From NCBI RefSeq assembly GCF_022201045.2, contig NC_068561.1:23132501-23196500 (forward strand): a stretch of 64,000 bases of DNA, given 5' to 3'. Positions 23,759-34,726 of this stretch are shown here, piece by piece. Origin of the DNA: Citrus sinensis. Taxonomy: Eukaryota > Streptophyta > Magnoliopsida > Sapindales > Rutaceae. Numbering within the stretch: the stretch's first letter is position 1; each line of letters opens with the position of its first letter. A program made the position numbers and the translations under genes. The notes under the pieces were generated by a model. It made no database searches. It saw only the letters and a program-made list of their open reading frames with translations, and was not told where the DNA came from.

Positions 23759-24339
23759 TGATAAGGTTTATTTTTCTCTACTCACCATGCTCATTTTTAT
23801 CTTACTTTTATAATATTATTCTCTTACATTAATGCTTATTTTTTGGACAATAATAAAAGAAAAAAATTGAATTACTAATTCAATCCTAAAAAATAAAATA
23901 AAAACAAAAAGAAAATATATTATTTTTATAAATGGTCCAGTTATGGTGCAACTGTGGTATTATACCATAGCTGCACATAACCATTGGATCTAACTATAGT
24001 ACATGTGTGCGGTTGGATCGAATGATTAGGTATAACTGTAGTATGGTACCACAGTTATACTATAATTTTGTCCTTTTGTGAAACACTCTCCTAAGGAGTT
24101 AATATATTAATGTCAAAAAATTAGTAGTTTAATTTTTTTTACAATATCAATTTTTTCTGGACATATGTGAGCATCACAAAAATAAAGGAACATTATTATA
24201 AGGGATAATATTGTAAAAATAATAAAAAATAAAAATTAATGGCAGGAATAGTTTAATGGCATTGATATTTTTTAAAAAATATATAGGAATTAAACAAGAA
24301 CCAATATCAAAACATAAGGGTTAAACAAACTTTTACCCT
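23759..24339. mobile_element. Non-autonomous TIR element, copy 2, with nested MITE
   Basis: Diverged copy of the element at 7376-7966. Shared blocks include ataatattattctcttac-like sequence near 23808, ctaaggagttaatatatta near 24093, and the right end aacttttaccc. The left end is poorly preserved. The copy is interrupted at 23933-24073 by a second, older hairpin MITE. No coding capacity. Confidence 0.6.
23933..24073. mobile_element. Older hairpin MITE nested in TIR element
   Basis: A degraded relative of the element at 18708-18858: it carries ggtgcaactgtggta and, near the other end, ggtaccacagttata, arranged as a foldback, with ends close to GGTCC and GTCC. Flanks ttttataaa and ttttgtgaa look like a decayed 9-bp duplication (7 of 9 match). 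The copy 1 element near 7627-7640 shows the uninterrupted site. Confidence 0.7.
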
Positions 24340-26229
24340 TTAGAAAATATAGAATTTCGCACGGAAATAATGACTAAAATTAAACTGTATAATAAAATTA
24401 ATGAAATTCCATTTTATTGGTCACGTACCACCTTCTACTACAAGGCACCAAAAGATGAGGGTGTTGGTAATTGACTTTAATTAATAGCTAGAAATAATTG
24501 TGATTTTATTTACATTCTACTAAAGTTGACTCACTTTTAAAAAAAAATTTAAATTAAATTCATTGCCAATATTGTGTTTGCCTTTTATAACAAAAAACAG
24601 AACCCACTTCTACCTTAAAGGAAGATGCATCTCTTATTTTTATTGTCAATGGCGAATGCAACCAAATTTTAATCTAAATTCTAAAATTATACCAACTTTA
24701 CTTTAAATATCAGCCGTAGTCCTCATCATGTAGTTAAATTTTTTTTGGCCGAGTTTTAACAACCTTTTGTCAAAAACAGTCGAAAATATATTATCTTTCA
24801 GTTTCTTTTTCTGCTAAATATTCTGAAGTTAGCATCTCCAAATTTTGTCTCATTTGTTATTGCAAAAAAATTGAACAATTACGCAGGCTCTGTGGATAGA
24901 GAAAATTGAATTTTGCACTGTTGTAACATATCTCAATCTCATTATGTTTGTTTTGAAATCGGATCTTTCCCAAAATAATTTATGTGTTTATCAATTTTTT
25001 TTTTTAAAGATACGATAAATCTATTGGTTTTAAACACACATTGTAAAATTTGATTTTATACAACATATATTTCTAGTTGACTACGTCAAATTAATGGACC
25101 ACTAAACTTAATGGAATAAAAATATAGTCTTGAAGTGTTTCATTCTCACGAACATCAAATCAATTTATTTTGTATGCATACGTAAATGAAAATCTTTATC
25201 TTAGTCATTACATATTATCTTTCCTCCCCCTCTCTCTATAGCCTATACTCCCCCACACAAACAAATCATAGATTATGATGTCCTATCTCACTTTGACAAT
25301 TGACAGGCAAAAATTGATAAATCTCACCTCACTATAGGTAAATGTGAGTCTTAAGATTTGTTATAAATTTAGGGTGTGTTCATATATGTCATGAAATGCA
25401 TGCATTTTGGGTTACTAAGTTTGTTTAACAACAACGTAACGTGCATTGTGGATAAATATATTAACTTAGTTGTTGGGTCATATTAGAGGAGTCGTTTGAT
25501 ACAAAATTAATAAGAAAAAATAATATTTAATAAGTCTACCTATGTGAAATATCGATAAAGACTTGAGACTAAAATCTACTAATGGAGAGATAAGAGAACT
25601 TAAAAGTGAGTTGATAATCTGAAGTAATTATTAGAGTTTACCTTAGAGAGAGGGAGAATTGAACTTTGGAAAATCTCGAACTTTGGAAAATCTCCCCTCA
25701 CATTATATTAGACAAACCATTTGATACAAAAACTTATTAAAAAAAAAAAGCCAACAATAATATTAATACGAACATTTAAGGTAACCTAACTTCTTAATGA
25801 TGTTACCGGTGATGAAGGTGGGTGAAACTGAAAAGAGGACCCAATTTTGCCTCGTTGCACCTATGAGTTTCGTGAAATTGTGATGATGTGGGGCGCCAAA
25901 TGGGACCAAGAACATGATAAGAGAGTTCTGGTAGAGGTTGGTCAGTCTTAAATTCTTAATTGCGGTCAAATTCATAGAATTTGATAATCCTGAGTGTGGC
26001 CCTTGGCATTTGCACGTGTGGCGTGTGCCATGAGTCGGCACCTAATTGGTACCAACCAAAACCCGAGGGATGTTTTTGAAATTTTATTTTGGGTAATGCA
26101 TGAGGTAATCCACTTACATTATATATTATATAATCTACCAAAAATGTTGTTACATGTCACACGCACACTGAGATGACACATGACATATTCAATGACTCAA
26201 ATTCATATCTCTTAATAATAGACCTAGTA
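24340..26229. other. Gene-poor AT-rich DNA
   Basis: No gene, RNA or complete element recognised. A small direct repeat (gaactttggaaaatctc twice, near 25665-25700) is the only clear structure. Confidence 0.45.
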
Positions 26230-26542
26230 AACCAATGAGCCTTTGGTCTAATAGGAGAAGTCTTGCACTTACAATGTTGAGTGCAAGAATTCGAGCCTCC
26301 ATAAGAGTTTTATGGAGGTTAATTTTAGTACTCCCTCAATTATCAACATAATTGAGTATAAACTGTCTCTCCCTTACGAAATGTGAGTGGAGTAAGCACC
26401 CTCGAATATTAGAGAGAGTTTAAAATATATGAACAAGTGTTTCGGTGTGTCAATGTATTGTGATGGTCCCAATTATATAGTATGATTGTAAATATTAATT
26501 GTAATGTCAGTAACATCTGTATATAACAGACTTAAAAAAAAA
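26230..26542 (+). mobile_element. tRNA-derived SINE
   Basis: A 313-bp insertion with a tRNA-like head (box B gaattcgagcc near 26287), a body, and an A tract. It is flanked by 13-bp target duplications, aatagacctagta at 26217-26229 and aatagacccagta at 26543-26555, differing at one base. The body shares blocks with the SINE at 5339-5645, so both belong to one family, separated by considerable divergence. Confidence 0.75.
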
Positions 26543-26555
26543 AATAGACCCAGTA

Positions 26556-27387
26556 CATTGATTAACTCATTTCAATGGCTCAAATCCATGTCCTTTGGGT
26601 TAGTAGATCCAATACCTTGATTACTTGACGCCTCATCTTAAAAATTCATACTTAAAAAATATCATTATTAGGAACATCATTGTTGATAGCTAAAAGATTT
26701 AACGCTTTAGTGTAATCGTTAAAAGTGTGTGTGTTAATATTATTATGAGAAAAAAATATTTTTTTAGTTGAAAATATTTATAACAAAAACATTAAGAACC
26801 ACACTTTAATTTTTGTTCATTAACTTCTTTTCATCTTTTACCAGTTGATGATATATCAAAAAGATTAGTCAGGATGCATGGATGGGACTCGTTTGGGATA
26901 TGGTTAATCATGGGCAGTTGATCGATGAGACCCACCTTAATTGATAAATAAACATATCATTGAAACTACGTTGAATGCAAGTGTTTCTTTTGACAATCAA
27001 TGAATCAAACAACATGTTATGTCCTATGAAAAATCACATGCTGGTACATTGAAATTGAATAAAGAAGATGGAATCATTGTGTTTTCTACTCATGTAATCT
27101 CATATAGAAGGTGCCGACTTGTCAAAATCAATAATGCTTTCTATTATTTTTCCTTTACAGCTTTTAGCTAATGTTTGGAAGCTGAGGGAAAAAGTATAAA
27201 AGAGGAAGTGACCGATATTGGGTAAAATACGTGTTTCCTTCTACAAAGTGTGAAATTTTAACCTTTTAAGATCATACGCAACTTTATCTTTTTTTGTTTT
27301 TTGTTTTTTCCTAGTTTAATTGTTTTTAATACATTTTGTTCATCACATATTTTTATTCATTTGGTAGAATTAAATAAATATTCTTAT
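26556..27387. other. Spacer between two SINEs
   Basis: AT-rich spacer. The beginning resembles the DNA just before the previous SINE (ttcaatggctcaaat versus ttcaatgactcaaat), indicating an old local duplication. No gene. Confidence 0.4.
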
Positions 27388-27774
27388 GTAACTAAAGTTG
27401 GTTGGTGTGAGTGGTTCGACACTCTCACTCTTTAAGAGAGGTTAGGGGTTTAAACCCCGCTCTCGTATGTAGTTACTACTTTAACCAACACTTTACCCCT
27501 TACAGGTCGACCCGGTACGAGTGTGAATTAGTCCGAATTGTGGTACGAACTTAAATGTGCCTCCCACAATTGAGGCCCACTCAAGACTACCTCGTGGTAC
27601 GAGCTTAAATGTGCCTCCCGCTCTCGTATGTAGTTACTACTTTGACCAATACTTTACCCCTTACAGGCCGACTCGGTGCGAGCGAAAATTAGTTTGAATT
27701 GTGGTACGAGCTTAAAAGTGCCTCCCACAATTGAGGCCCACTCAAAACTACCTCGTGGTTCAGACCAAAAAAAA
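27388..27774 (+). mobile_element. tRNA-derived SINE with internal duplication
   Basis: Head with box A-like ggtgtgagtggttcg and box B-like ggtttaaacccc, then a body and an A tract. A segment of about 155 bp beginning ctctcgtatgtagttacta is present twice (near 27463 and 27618), so the 3' body is duplicated inside one insertion. Probable target duplication aatattcttat lies on both sides. The 3' end matches the truncated copy at 2729-2818. This is a different family from the SINEs at 5339 and 26230. Confidence 0.7.
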
Positions 27775-30700
27775 ATATTCTTATTTATTTGATAGAATTA
27801 AATAAATATTCTTTCATAAGAAAATCTCGTTATGTGAAACGGATTGATTAAAACAAGATTGGATTAAAAATTTCCATAGCCATCAGTACTCAATCAGATA
27901 TTAATTTTAATAAATTAAATCCATTAATTGTGAGAAAAAAAACATTAAAAAAAATCTGAAATATATTTGAAGAGAAGATATAATTTTATTAGTGTCTTAA
28001 TTCTCAAGACAACTTCAATACCGTACCATTAGGCCTAGGATGTTTCTTTGAGGTAACAAATTAAACAACAAAGCCATGAGGAAAAGAAACTAAACGAAAG
28101 TTGATGGCCAAAATTGTTAAAAATTATAACAAGAAAAGGCTCAATTGGCATGCTGAATAGTTAAATTAACATGTCTTTTGGGACATCTATCAAACGCGTA
28201 TCCGACTTGGTTTGTTGAGTGTTAAGTCACCAGCTGACATTACACTCTAATCAATTGCATTAAACAGTCCTTTTCTTGTAAAAATACGGACACATAACCC
28301 CCCAAAGACCCATCAATTAGTTATAAATTTCTGCATTTTATTTAGTTCTTAATCTTCTAATTTTCCATTCAAAATCTCTCGTTTGACATTTTCTTGAACT
28401 GGGACCTGCATCTTTTTTTGTTTTTTGGTAATATTGTTAATCAATTATATACATTCTTCTTCCATCACTTAATTTCTTGATGTGATTCAAGTACCTCTAG
28501 TACAATTTTTTTTTTTTAATTTCTCATATTATCGATCCTTAGCTTATCCCTTTATTTATTCTCCGCATATAAAAGTAATGATAGAATTGTATGTCTCTCA
28601 TACATATATATTTAACGTACTCAAGGGAACACGACAATCCGACCTCAATACCCACAACCGACCAAACCAAAAAAAAACAAAAAACAAAAAACAACAACAA
28701 CAAATTATAAAAGGAAGTAGAGAAAACTACATCAAAAATATCATATGTTATTTTTCGTATAAAATGGTTAGATATTATCTTCGTATAAAATGGTTAGATA
28801 TCTTAGTAGGAAGATCGTTACACCAATGTATTGAAAGGAAGGTCCACGACCACATTAGCCGACTTATCTACTACCATATGACCTTCTCGAAAAACTAAAC
28901 ACATGCAAAACGACTTTTCTTAATTTTGTTGCAAGCTTAAGGACTTAATAAAACAAACATTATAACAATCATGTTTGCATCGGACGGTGACTGTCAAGCG
29001 ATGGGTGGTGGGCAAGTGGGCCCTTCATTTGCTGCCTGCTATTAAAGTTGCAATATTCTTGTTGTTTATTGAGAATGAAGTAGCGGAGCGTGTAGATGTC
29101 GTGAGTAATTTTGATTTCAAGTCGCATGCAATGCGTATAAAAGTTGTTAATCAACTCGGACTCAACGCAGCCGCATGAATGCGTCATGCATGAATAACGA
29201 TTCTATAATTATTGTCCCCGTTTCGATTATGATTTTGACAATCAAATATATGACACTAAAATTTAAATCACAACACAGATTTTCGTTAAAAATAATCAGT
29301 GCAAATAACGAAGTTTAAGAAGAAACTGTTATCCTCTCCTGATTTGATCTTTTTTTGAGTAAATTTTATCAATATAATTGGTGGTTAATAAATTAAAAAG
29401 AAAAGATAATTAAATATTAATCATACACTAATACTAAAATACAGATGGCACAATATCTATAAAAAATTAAGAATGCTTAGATTAGGAAATGATCTTAATC
29501 CTTTAAGAAGGGAATTACGAGTTACCACTTCGCTCAAATTCACAAACGCGTGGCTTCATAAAATTACGGGCTACGGAGCAGCAAATTTTCATGGTAAGTG
29601 TCCGTTATAATTAAGTAACATCAACTTCATTGCTTATTAATTTGGGATTTTGCAGCACCCAAGAAAAATCTTATCGAAAAAATTCATCAACTTTAAGCAA
29701 ATAAAGGAAATTAAATAAATAAATGGCCGACCCACCGCCCTCCCAAAAATAGTAAATGTTGAATTAATCCTCTCTTTTCTACAGATCACATTGGCTTTGT
29801 TTTGTATTCTACTTTTTTAAGTTCTCTTCTTTGAATTAGCACGTTGATCCAGGCAAATCTAATTATAAAGGATAGTTAACTTTGTTAATGGACTAATGGC
29901 GCGGAAAGCAATGAAACTCCGATAATATCACAAGAAACTTGGTGACATGGGTTGATGAAATGGAAAAGAATCATCTCCTTATCCGATCTCTTCTGGATTT
30001 TTTAAAATCTTCTGACATGTGTCTTTTAGTGGTACTATATGAGTAAAATTCATCTTTTTATATTTTTTTATTTATTAATTAACAATCAGTAATTAAATTA
30101 TTTATTTAAAACTTGATCAGATCAGAAGAGAATTCTGATCCTGATCAAATTCCTCCCTGCTAGCTAGGCCTTGACCATTTCGCATCACATGGCCAATAAA
30201 TACAGATAAATAAATATTGCGTGGTCCTTTATCCCATTTCCTCTTGAATAAACAAGTTCGGCATCAATAATAATTAATGTGTTTGCTTGGATGCGTTGCA
30301 TTTCACATGCTAGGCATGTGAAGTGATGCTATGCTTTGTTAATGCACCGAAATATTTAACCTCTACCTCATGTTTGATACCCAGAGAGAATTACTAATGC
30401 AGACTTTTTCTTTTTATGAGGAGCAGCAATTAATGAATGCTTCTCTTGTTAGGTGATAATTTTCAAATTGCTGATGTTGGGTATATAGTTTTGTAGTTCT
30501 ACTTTTGGGTCTATTGATGTTAAGAAATGAAAGGTTCTTATTTCTTAATATTATTAATGTCAACTTAACTTTAAGGTGCTTATTCTTTTCTTTTCTTTTC
30601 TTTTTTTCCCCCTAAAAGGTACCTCCCCTAATATTAAGTTATTATTATTTTTTCCTAATTAGTTAGGAGTATTTATTCATATTCTTGCTATTTTCGTTGA

Positions 30701-30911
30701 TTAGTTATGCTAGGTAGTTAATATAATACAATTTCTCTTAGATTAAAACAAAAATTTCTTTTAAATTTTCTAGGTTTAATTAAGGTCTATATGTATTAAA
30801 AAAAAAAGTCTCAATTAAGCCCAATTTTTGTCTAGTATTTCTTTCGTCTTAAATCATCTATCTCGATTGGTCTGATCTTTATTTCACTTGTTCTCCAAGT
30901 CCAATTATAAA
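27775..30911. other. Gene-poor AT-rich DNA
   Basis: Contains a 24-bp tandem duplication (cgtataaaatggttagatat, near 28757-28802), T-rich tracts and microsatellites. Chance reading frames here lack known motifs and start or end arbitrarily. No gene supported. Confidence 0.5.
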
Positions 30912-30993
30912 GTGAGCGTGCCGGAGTGGTTATCGGGCATGACTAGAAATCATGTGGGCTTTGCCCGCGCAGGTTCGAATCCTGCCGCTCACG
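30912..30993 (+). tRNA. trnS-AGA: tRNA-Ser (anticodon AGA)
   Basis: An 82-nt tRNA. The acceptor stem GTGAGCG pairs with CGCTCAC, followed by discriminator G. The anticodon stem CATGA/TCATG holds the loop CTAGAAA with anticodon AGA at 30945-30947. A long variable arm, typical of serine tRNAs, and the T loop GGTTCGAATCC are present. A TTTT Pol III terminator follows at 30995-30998. CCA is not encoded, as expected for a nuclear gene. It looks intact. Confidence 0.96.
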
Positions 30994-31242
30994 ATTTTCC
31001 TGTTTTCATTTTCTACTTAGGTTTGTGGGCTACAGCCCACAGGGGCTTCAATTTTCTACAAATCCAAGCCTAGATACTAGTCCTTCCAAAGAACAAATTT
31101 CCCGTCCCAAATAGCATTAGCATTTCTTTACATCTATTTAATAAAATTTTGAAGTACATAGGGAAAAAGTAAATTGCCTAACGTTATTATATAATCAGAG
31201 TAGTTCATTGAGTTGAGATATTGAAGAATGCTCATTGCTCAA

Positions 31243-32161
31243 TCATATGCCTCTAATGATCTTTAGCAGTAACTCTCTGGTTTCCTCAACTCTGATGATC
31301 CTATCACCACCGTGAGTTCCCTAAATTGACATTAGAAGTGGGGGGAGAAAAAGAAAAAACACGTGCATTAGTAAGCCAATTATACGTCCATTTTTTCCTT
31401 GCTAGAAGCCAAAATATCTACCTCAATTCAGTCGGTCCAATTACCTCTAAAACGGAGGAAAAGAGAGTAGCTCCTTTTAATGTAGTGACACTTGTATCAC
31501 CAAATACAAAGCCAAGGGCATTCATGGCTTCAACCAATTTAGTAAAATTGCCTCTTTTCTTCTCAAATATGATATTTATCCGTAGCTTATTCCCTCCCAT
31601 GTTAGTCACCTTAACGTCTTCCTAATTAAATCACCAGCAACAATTATATCGTATCAATGAGCAGGGTAAGTAGAAGAACAATTCATAATAATTAAATGGG
31701 GGCTTGCTGCTACAACCTCTATTCCGCAATTCTTCATCTCTTCTGCAGCGTTCTCATCAATCTTTGGCTTTGTTTCCTCTTCTTCCAGTGGCTCCACTTG
31801 AAGAACTTGGTCACATAGAAACAAGACGCGTCCCTTCAGCTGCCGGATGTAAGTAATTGCATCCTCAATCACGGTTTCCTTTTTCATCTATAATAATAAT
31901 AATAAGAAGAAGAAAATGATAAGTTTAATTAGTATTATGTATTTTTATCTGTCAACACAACACCCCATGTTAATTAAAATGAGATGGTGATAAAGAAGTT
32001 TGAGAGCAGTAAGTAGTTGCATCTGTGGTATTTGGGACTAATGAACGCAATTTCAATAGGCGATCATTGAGCTTCTGGCGGCTCCGCCTTTCGGCCTCAA
32101 GGTTCTTGGATTTGTACACTGTTTTATCTTCAGAGTCAGAGCGGTGCTCTCTCTTGATCAT
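31243..32161 (-). CDS. DYT1-like: bHLH transcription factor, DYT1-like
   Basis: Predicted tapetum regulator of the DYSFUNCTIONAL TAPETUM 1 type. Exons (minus): 32161-32021, 31887-31717, 31621-31445 and 31320-31243, giving 188 residues; DYT1 has about 207. The bHLH core reads NLEAERRSRQKLNDRLLKLR then VIEDAITYI, and the C-terminal half matches the ACT-like dimerisation region (EEMKNCGIE, LRINIIFEKKRGNFTKL, then VEETRELLLKII). The start is firm: the leader exon joined at 32298/32162 creates TAG immediately before the ATG. The second exon junction (32020/32019) needs a GC donor to keep the DYT1 alignment. An upstream reading frame from 32372 overlaps the main start. The basic region has Glu-x-x-Arg for E-box contact. 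Confidence 0.85.
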
Positions 32162-32602
32162 CCTGGAATTTATCAATTATCAAATGATTGGTTTCGGAGA
32201 AAATGTAGCGCATTGTTTAATTTCTAAGGAACCCTTTTCGTATGTGGTTATAAATAAATGAGCACATTTAGGAATGAAATTGTGGAAATGTACTTACTAA
32301 ATGAAGCTGATGTGTTGCGGTTATTGACTGGAAAGTACGCACCCACCGGCTGCACAAAGTAGATTGATTCATTTTTCAGGAAAGTGAAAATGGTGGTTGT
32401 GGCATGCTGAATATGTGTACCTGCGAGAGAGGGAGAGAGAGAGAGTGTTATGAAACAGAAACAATATTGTGACAGTAGTTGCTGCGAAATAATAGATTAT
32501 GTGGTGTGGAACAGATGTTGCAGCAAGATTGGAACAAAACACACCATCTTTGTTTGATTCACTGGTGGTTCATGCTGTGAACCAAAAATTATCTTTATAA
32601 AA
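32162..32602 (-). promoter_or_regulatory. Leader, leader intron and TATA of DYT1-like gene
   Basis: TTATAAAG near 32595-32602 suggests transcription from about 32565. A leader intron is inferred from GTAAGT at 32297 and CCAG before 32162. The leader exon holds an ATG at 32372 whose frame runs through the junction and stops at 32136, inside the main coding region and out of frame with it. Confidence 0.5.
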
Positions 32603-32724
32603 AGATTCAGGACATTTGGGCCGTCAGGACTCCGGAGTGTTACCGGGCGATGTTTTTAATCGGCCGAAAAGTAATTCACTGATATGCCTCTCTAAGCCTA
32701 AGGCAGGAAAAAAGGGAAAATGAA

Positions 32725-32748
32725 CGCTAGAAGGAGGGCTTGAACCTC

Positions 32749-32781
<33 letters not shown>

Positions 32782-32798
32782 AACTGAGCTATTCCAGC
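32725..32798 (-). tRNA. trnN-GTT: tRNA-Asn (anticodon GTT)
   Basis: A 74-nt tRNA on the minus strand. The acceptor stem GCTGGAA pairs with TTCTAGC (one G-U). The D arm reads TAGCTCAGTTGGTTAGAGC, the anticodon loop CTGTTAA has GTT, and the T arm holds GGTTCAAGCC. A T run follows on the minus strand. It looks intact and nuclear. It lies about 120 bp upstream of the DYT1-like promoter, transcribed in the same direction. Confidence 0.96.
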
Positions 32799-34726
32799 TT
32801 TGTCTTCTTAACGTGCAACATATTTGTTTTAGCTTTTATATATGGGTCCCATATACACAGTGAAAAAGAGAGAGAGGGGAAATCTACAAAAATTTTGAGC
32901 CAAGCTGAGAATAGTGATTTTTCGTCCTGATTTGCAAAAATAGTCATTACGGATTTACAGAATGAAGATGATTTTTTTCGGTTTGCATTTTTACGCACTT
33001 GCTCCCTCACAAATGCATACCAGACATTTCAATATTTCTTTTCAAAAGACTAATAGAAATCACACCACTGAACAAGAAATATGTTTCTCCGAAGGTCATC
33101 GACCATGCTGAACTAAACATATAATAAAAGCTGTCAAGTCAGTTGTTCGAACATATGATAAAAGCTGTCAGGGAGGCTGAAGATAGAATCCAAAAGAGAA
33201 AAACCGTCCAAAATTGGCTCTAATACCTATAAGTTGAGAGATCAGCACTGACGAACAGCAAGCTTTGCATTGTATAAGAATCAGATGTTAAAGCATGGCC
33301 TGATCTAATACATGTGAAAGAAAACGAAAAAGCTTTTCGACGAACATGATTCATTCTCATAAAATACCAGTATGTGAGATCCACAAAAGTTTTCTTGAGC
33401 CATTACAAAATAAAATATTGAACAGCATAAAGAAGCAAATACCAAGGCTTCTCGTTTATTGGGAGTTATTGGGAGTTATCCTTGCCTTTGATGGTGTTCT
33501 GGACAGGTTATGCCTTAATTTCTCCCATACAACTTTACAAGTGCGGACTTTCAACCACAGGTGTTTTCCCTCTTGTTTGTTTACTCATTTAAAAATCAAA
33601 TGCACAATAATTTCCGGGAGCATTACAAACAAAATCTAGATCAAACTTCCAAACACTATTCGTCCTGTGTCAACAAAGTTCTCCATTTAACCCACAAAAA
33701 TACAGAAAATGTCCCCATCTAATGTTTCCCATCAGACTCATAGAGGTTCAAAAACAAGCTAATAGTAATAATAAATTTTTAGTTTCAAAGATCAAATATC
33801 CCCTTTGTTGATTTCAAAAGTCCACAGAAGGTTCCAAGGTAAAACACCTCAATTTCCTGTTTCATTTCTCAGCACAGTTACACTACCATATCAGACAACC
33901 TCTAAGGTTGAGTCTCAAATTAACTCCATTTTATGTAGTAAAAGTTGAATACTGTTTAGAAGCCATTTTACCAATCCAAGTACCTCCACACTGATATTAA
34001 ATGTAAGACTCCCATGCTCTTCTTAAGAGAAGTAAATGCAATGTCATTTGCGTATACTAACAAACTCATCTCTTCAGTATCATCAACTTGCAAACTAACA
34101 AAGGCCAAAAGTGATAAAAATGAATAAAGCAAAATAAGATAATATAGGAGGTAAAAGAAACGATTGGAATTAATGACAGATGTATGTAACATACACCTCC
34201 AGACTTAGCAACAATTCGTGGTTACTATGCAACCTTTGGAGATTGTCTAAAAAGGCAATAAATTATGAAACTGGCAACAAAAACATCGTACTATTGCATT
34301 ACATTGCTTAAGAACAGTTTTTTTTTTTTTTTTTTTTTCTAGAATGTTGTAAATATTGCTTCCTTTTTAAGAAAAAGATTTTGTATGGAGTTAAGTTTCA
34401 AAGCAAATAGTCAAACACCTCCTCATATAAAGGTTTAAAAAGCAACTCAGAAATTCAGCAAGAACAATCAAATTGAAAAAAAGGAACCTTTTCATTCCTA
34501 AGTGCCAATAACAAATATTTCCGGTTGCTCCTTTGGCTATACAGATATACTTTTAAATCATAAAACAGAACAAAAGACCTAACATTCATTTAATGTTATG
34601 CTGTCAAATTGTTTTCTCTAGCAAACAAAATTCTATAGGTCATATACAAGAAAAAAAACAATTTAATAGTCAACTTAAACACCGTATTAAGTTATCTAGA
34701 AAAATAAAATACTAGGTCTAACCTAC
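32799..34726. other. Intergenic DNA before PPR 3' end
   Basis: AT-rich spacer with a 20-nt T run near 34320 and a small direct repeat near 33120-33170. The last few hundred bases may be the 3' UTR of the PPR gene. No gene is supported. Confidence 0.45.

Noticed and set aside
28482-28898. 138-codon open frame
   Set aside because: No ATG context, no motif, low-complexity Asn/Gln/Lys runs and a tandem duplication inside; looks non-coding.
33968-34192. Short minus-strand frame with a faint reverse-transcriptase-like phrase
   Set aside because: Too short and isolated to call an element fragment; likely chance.
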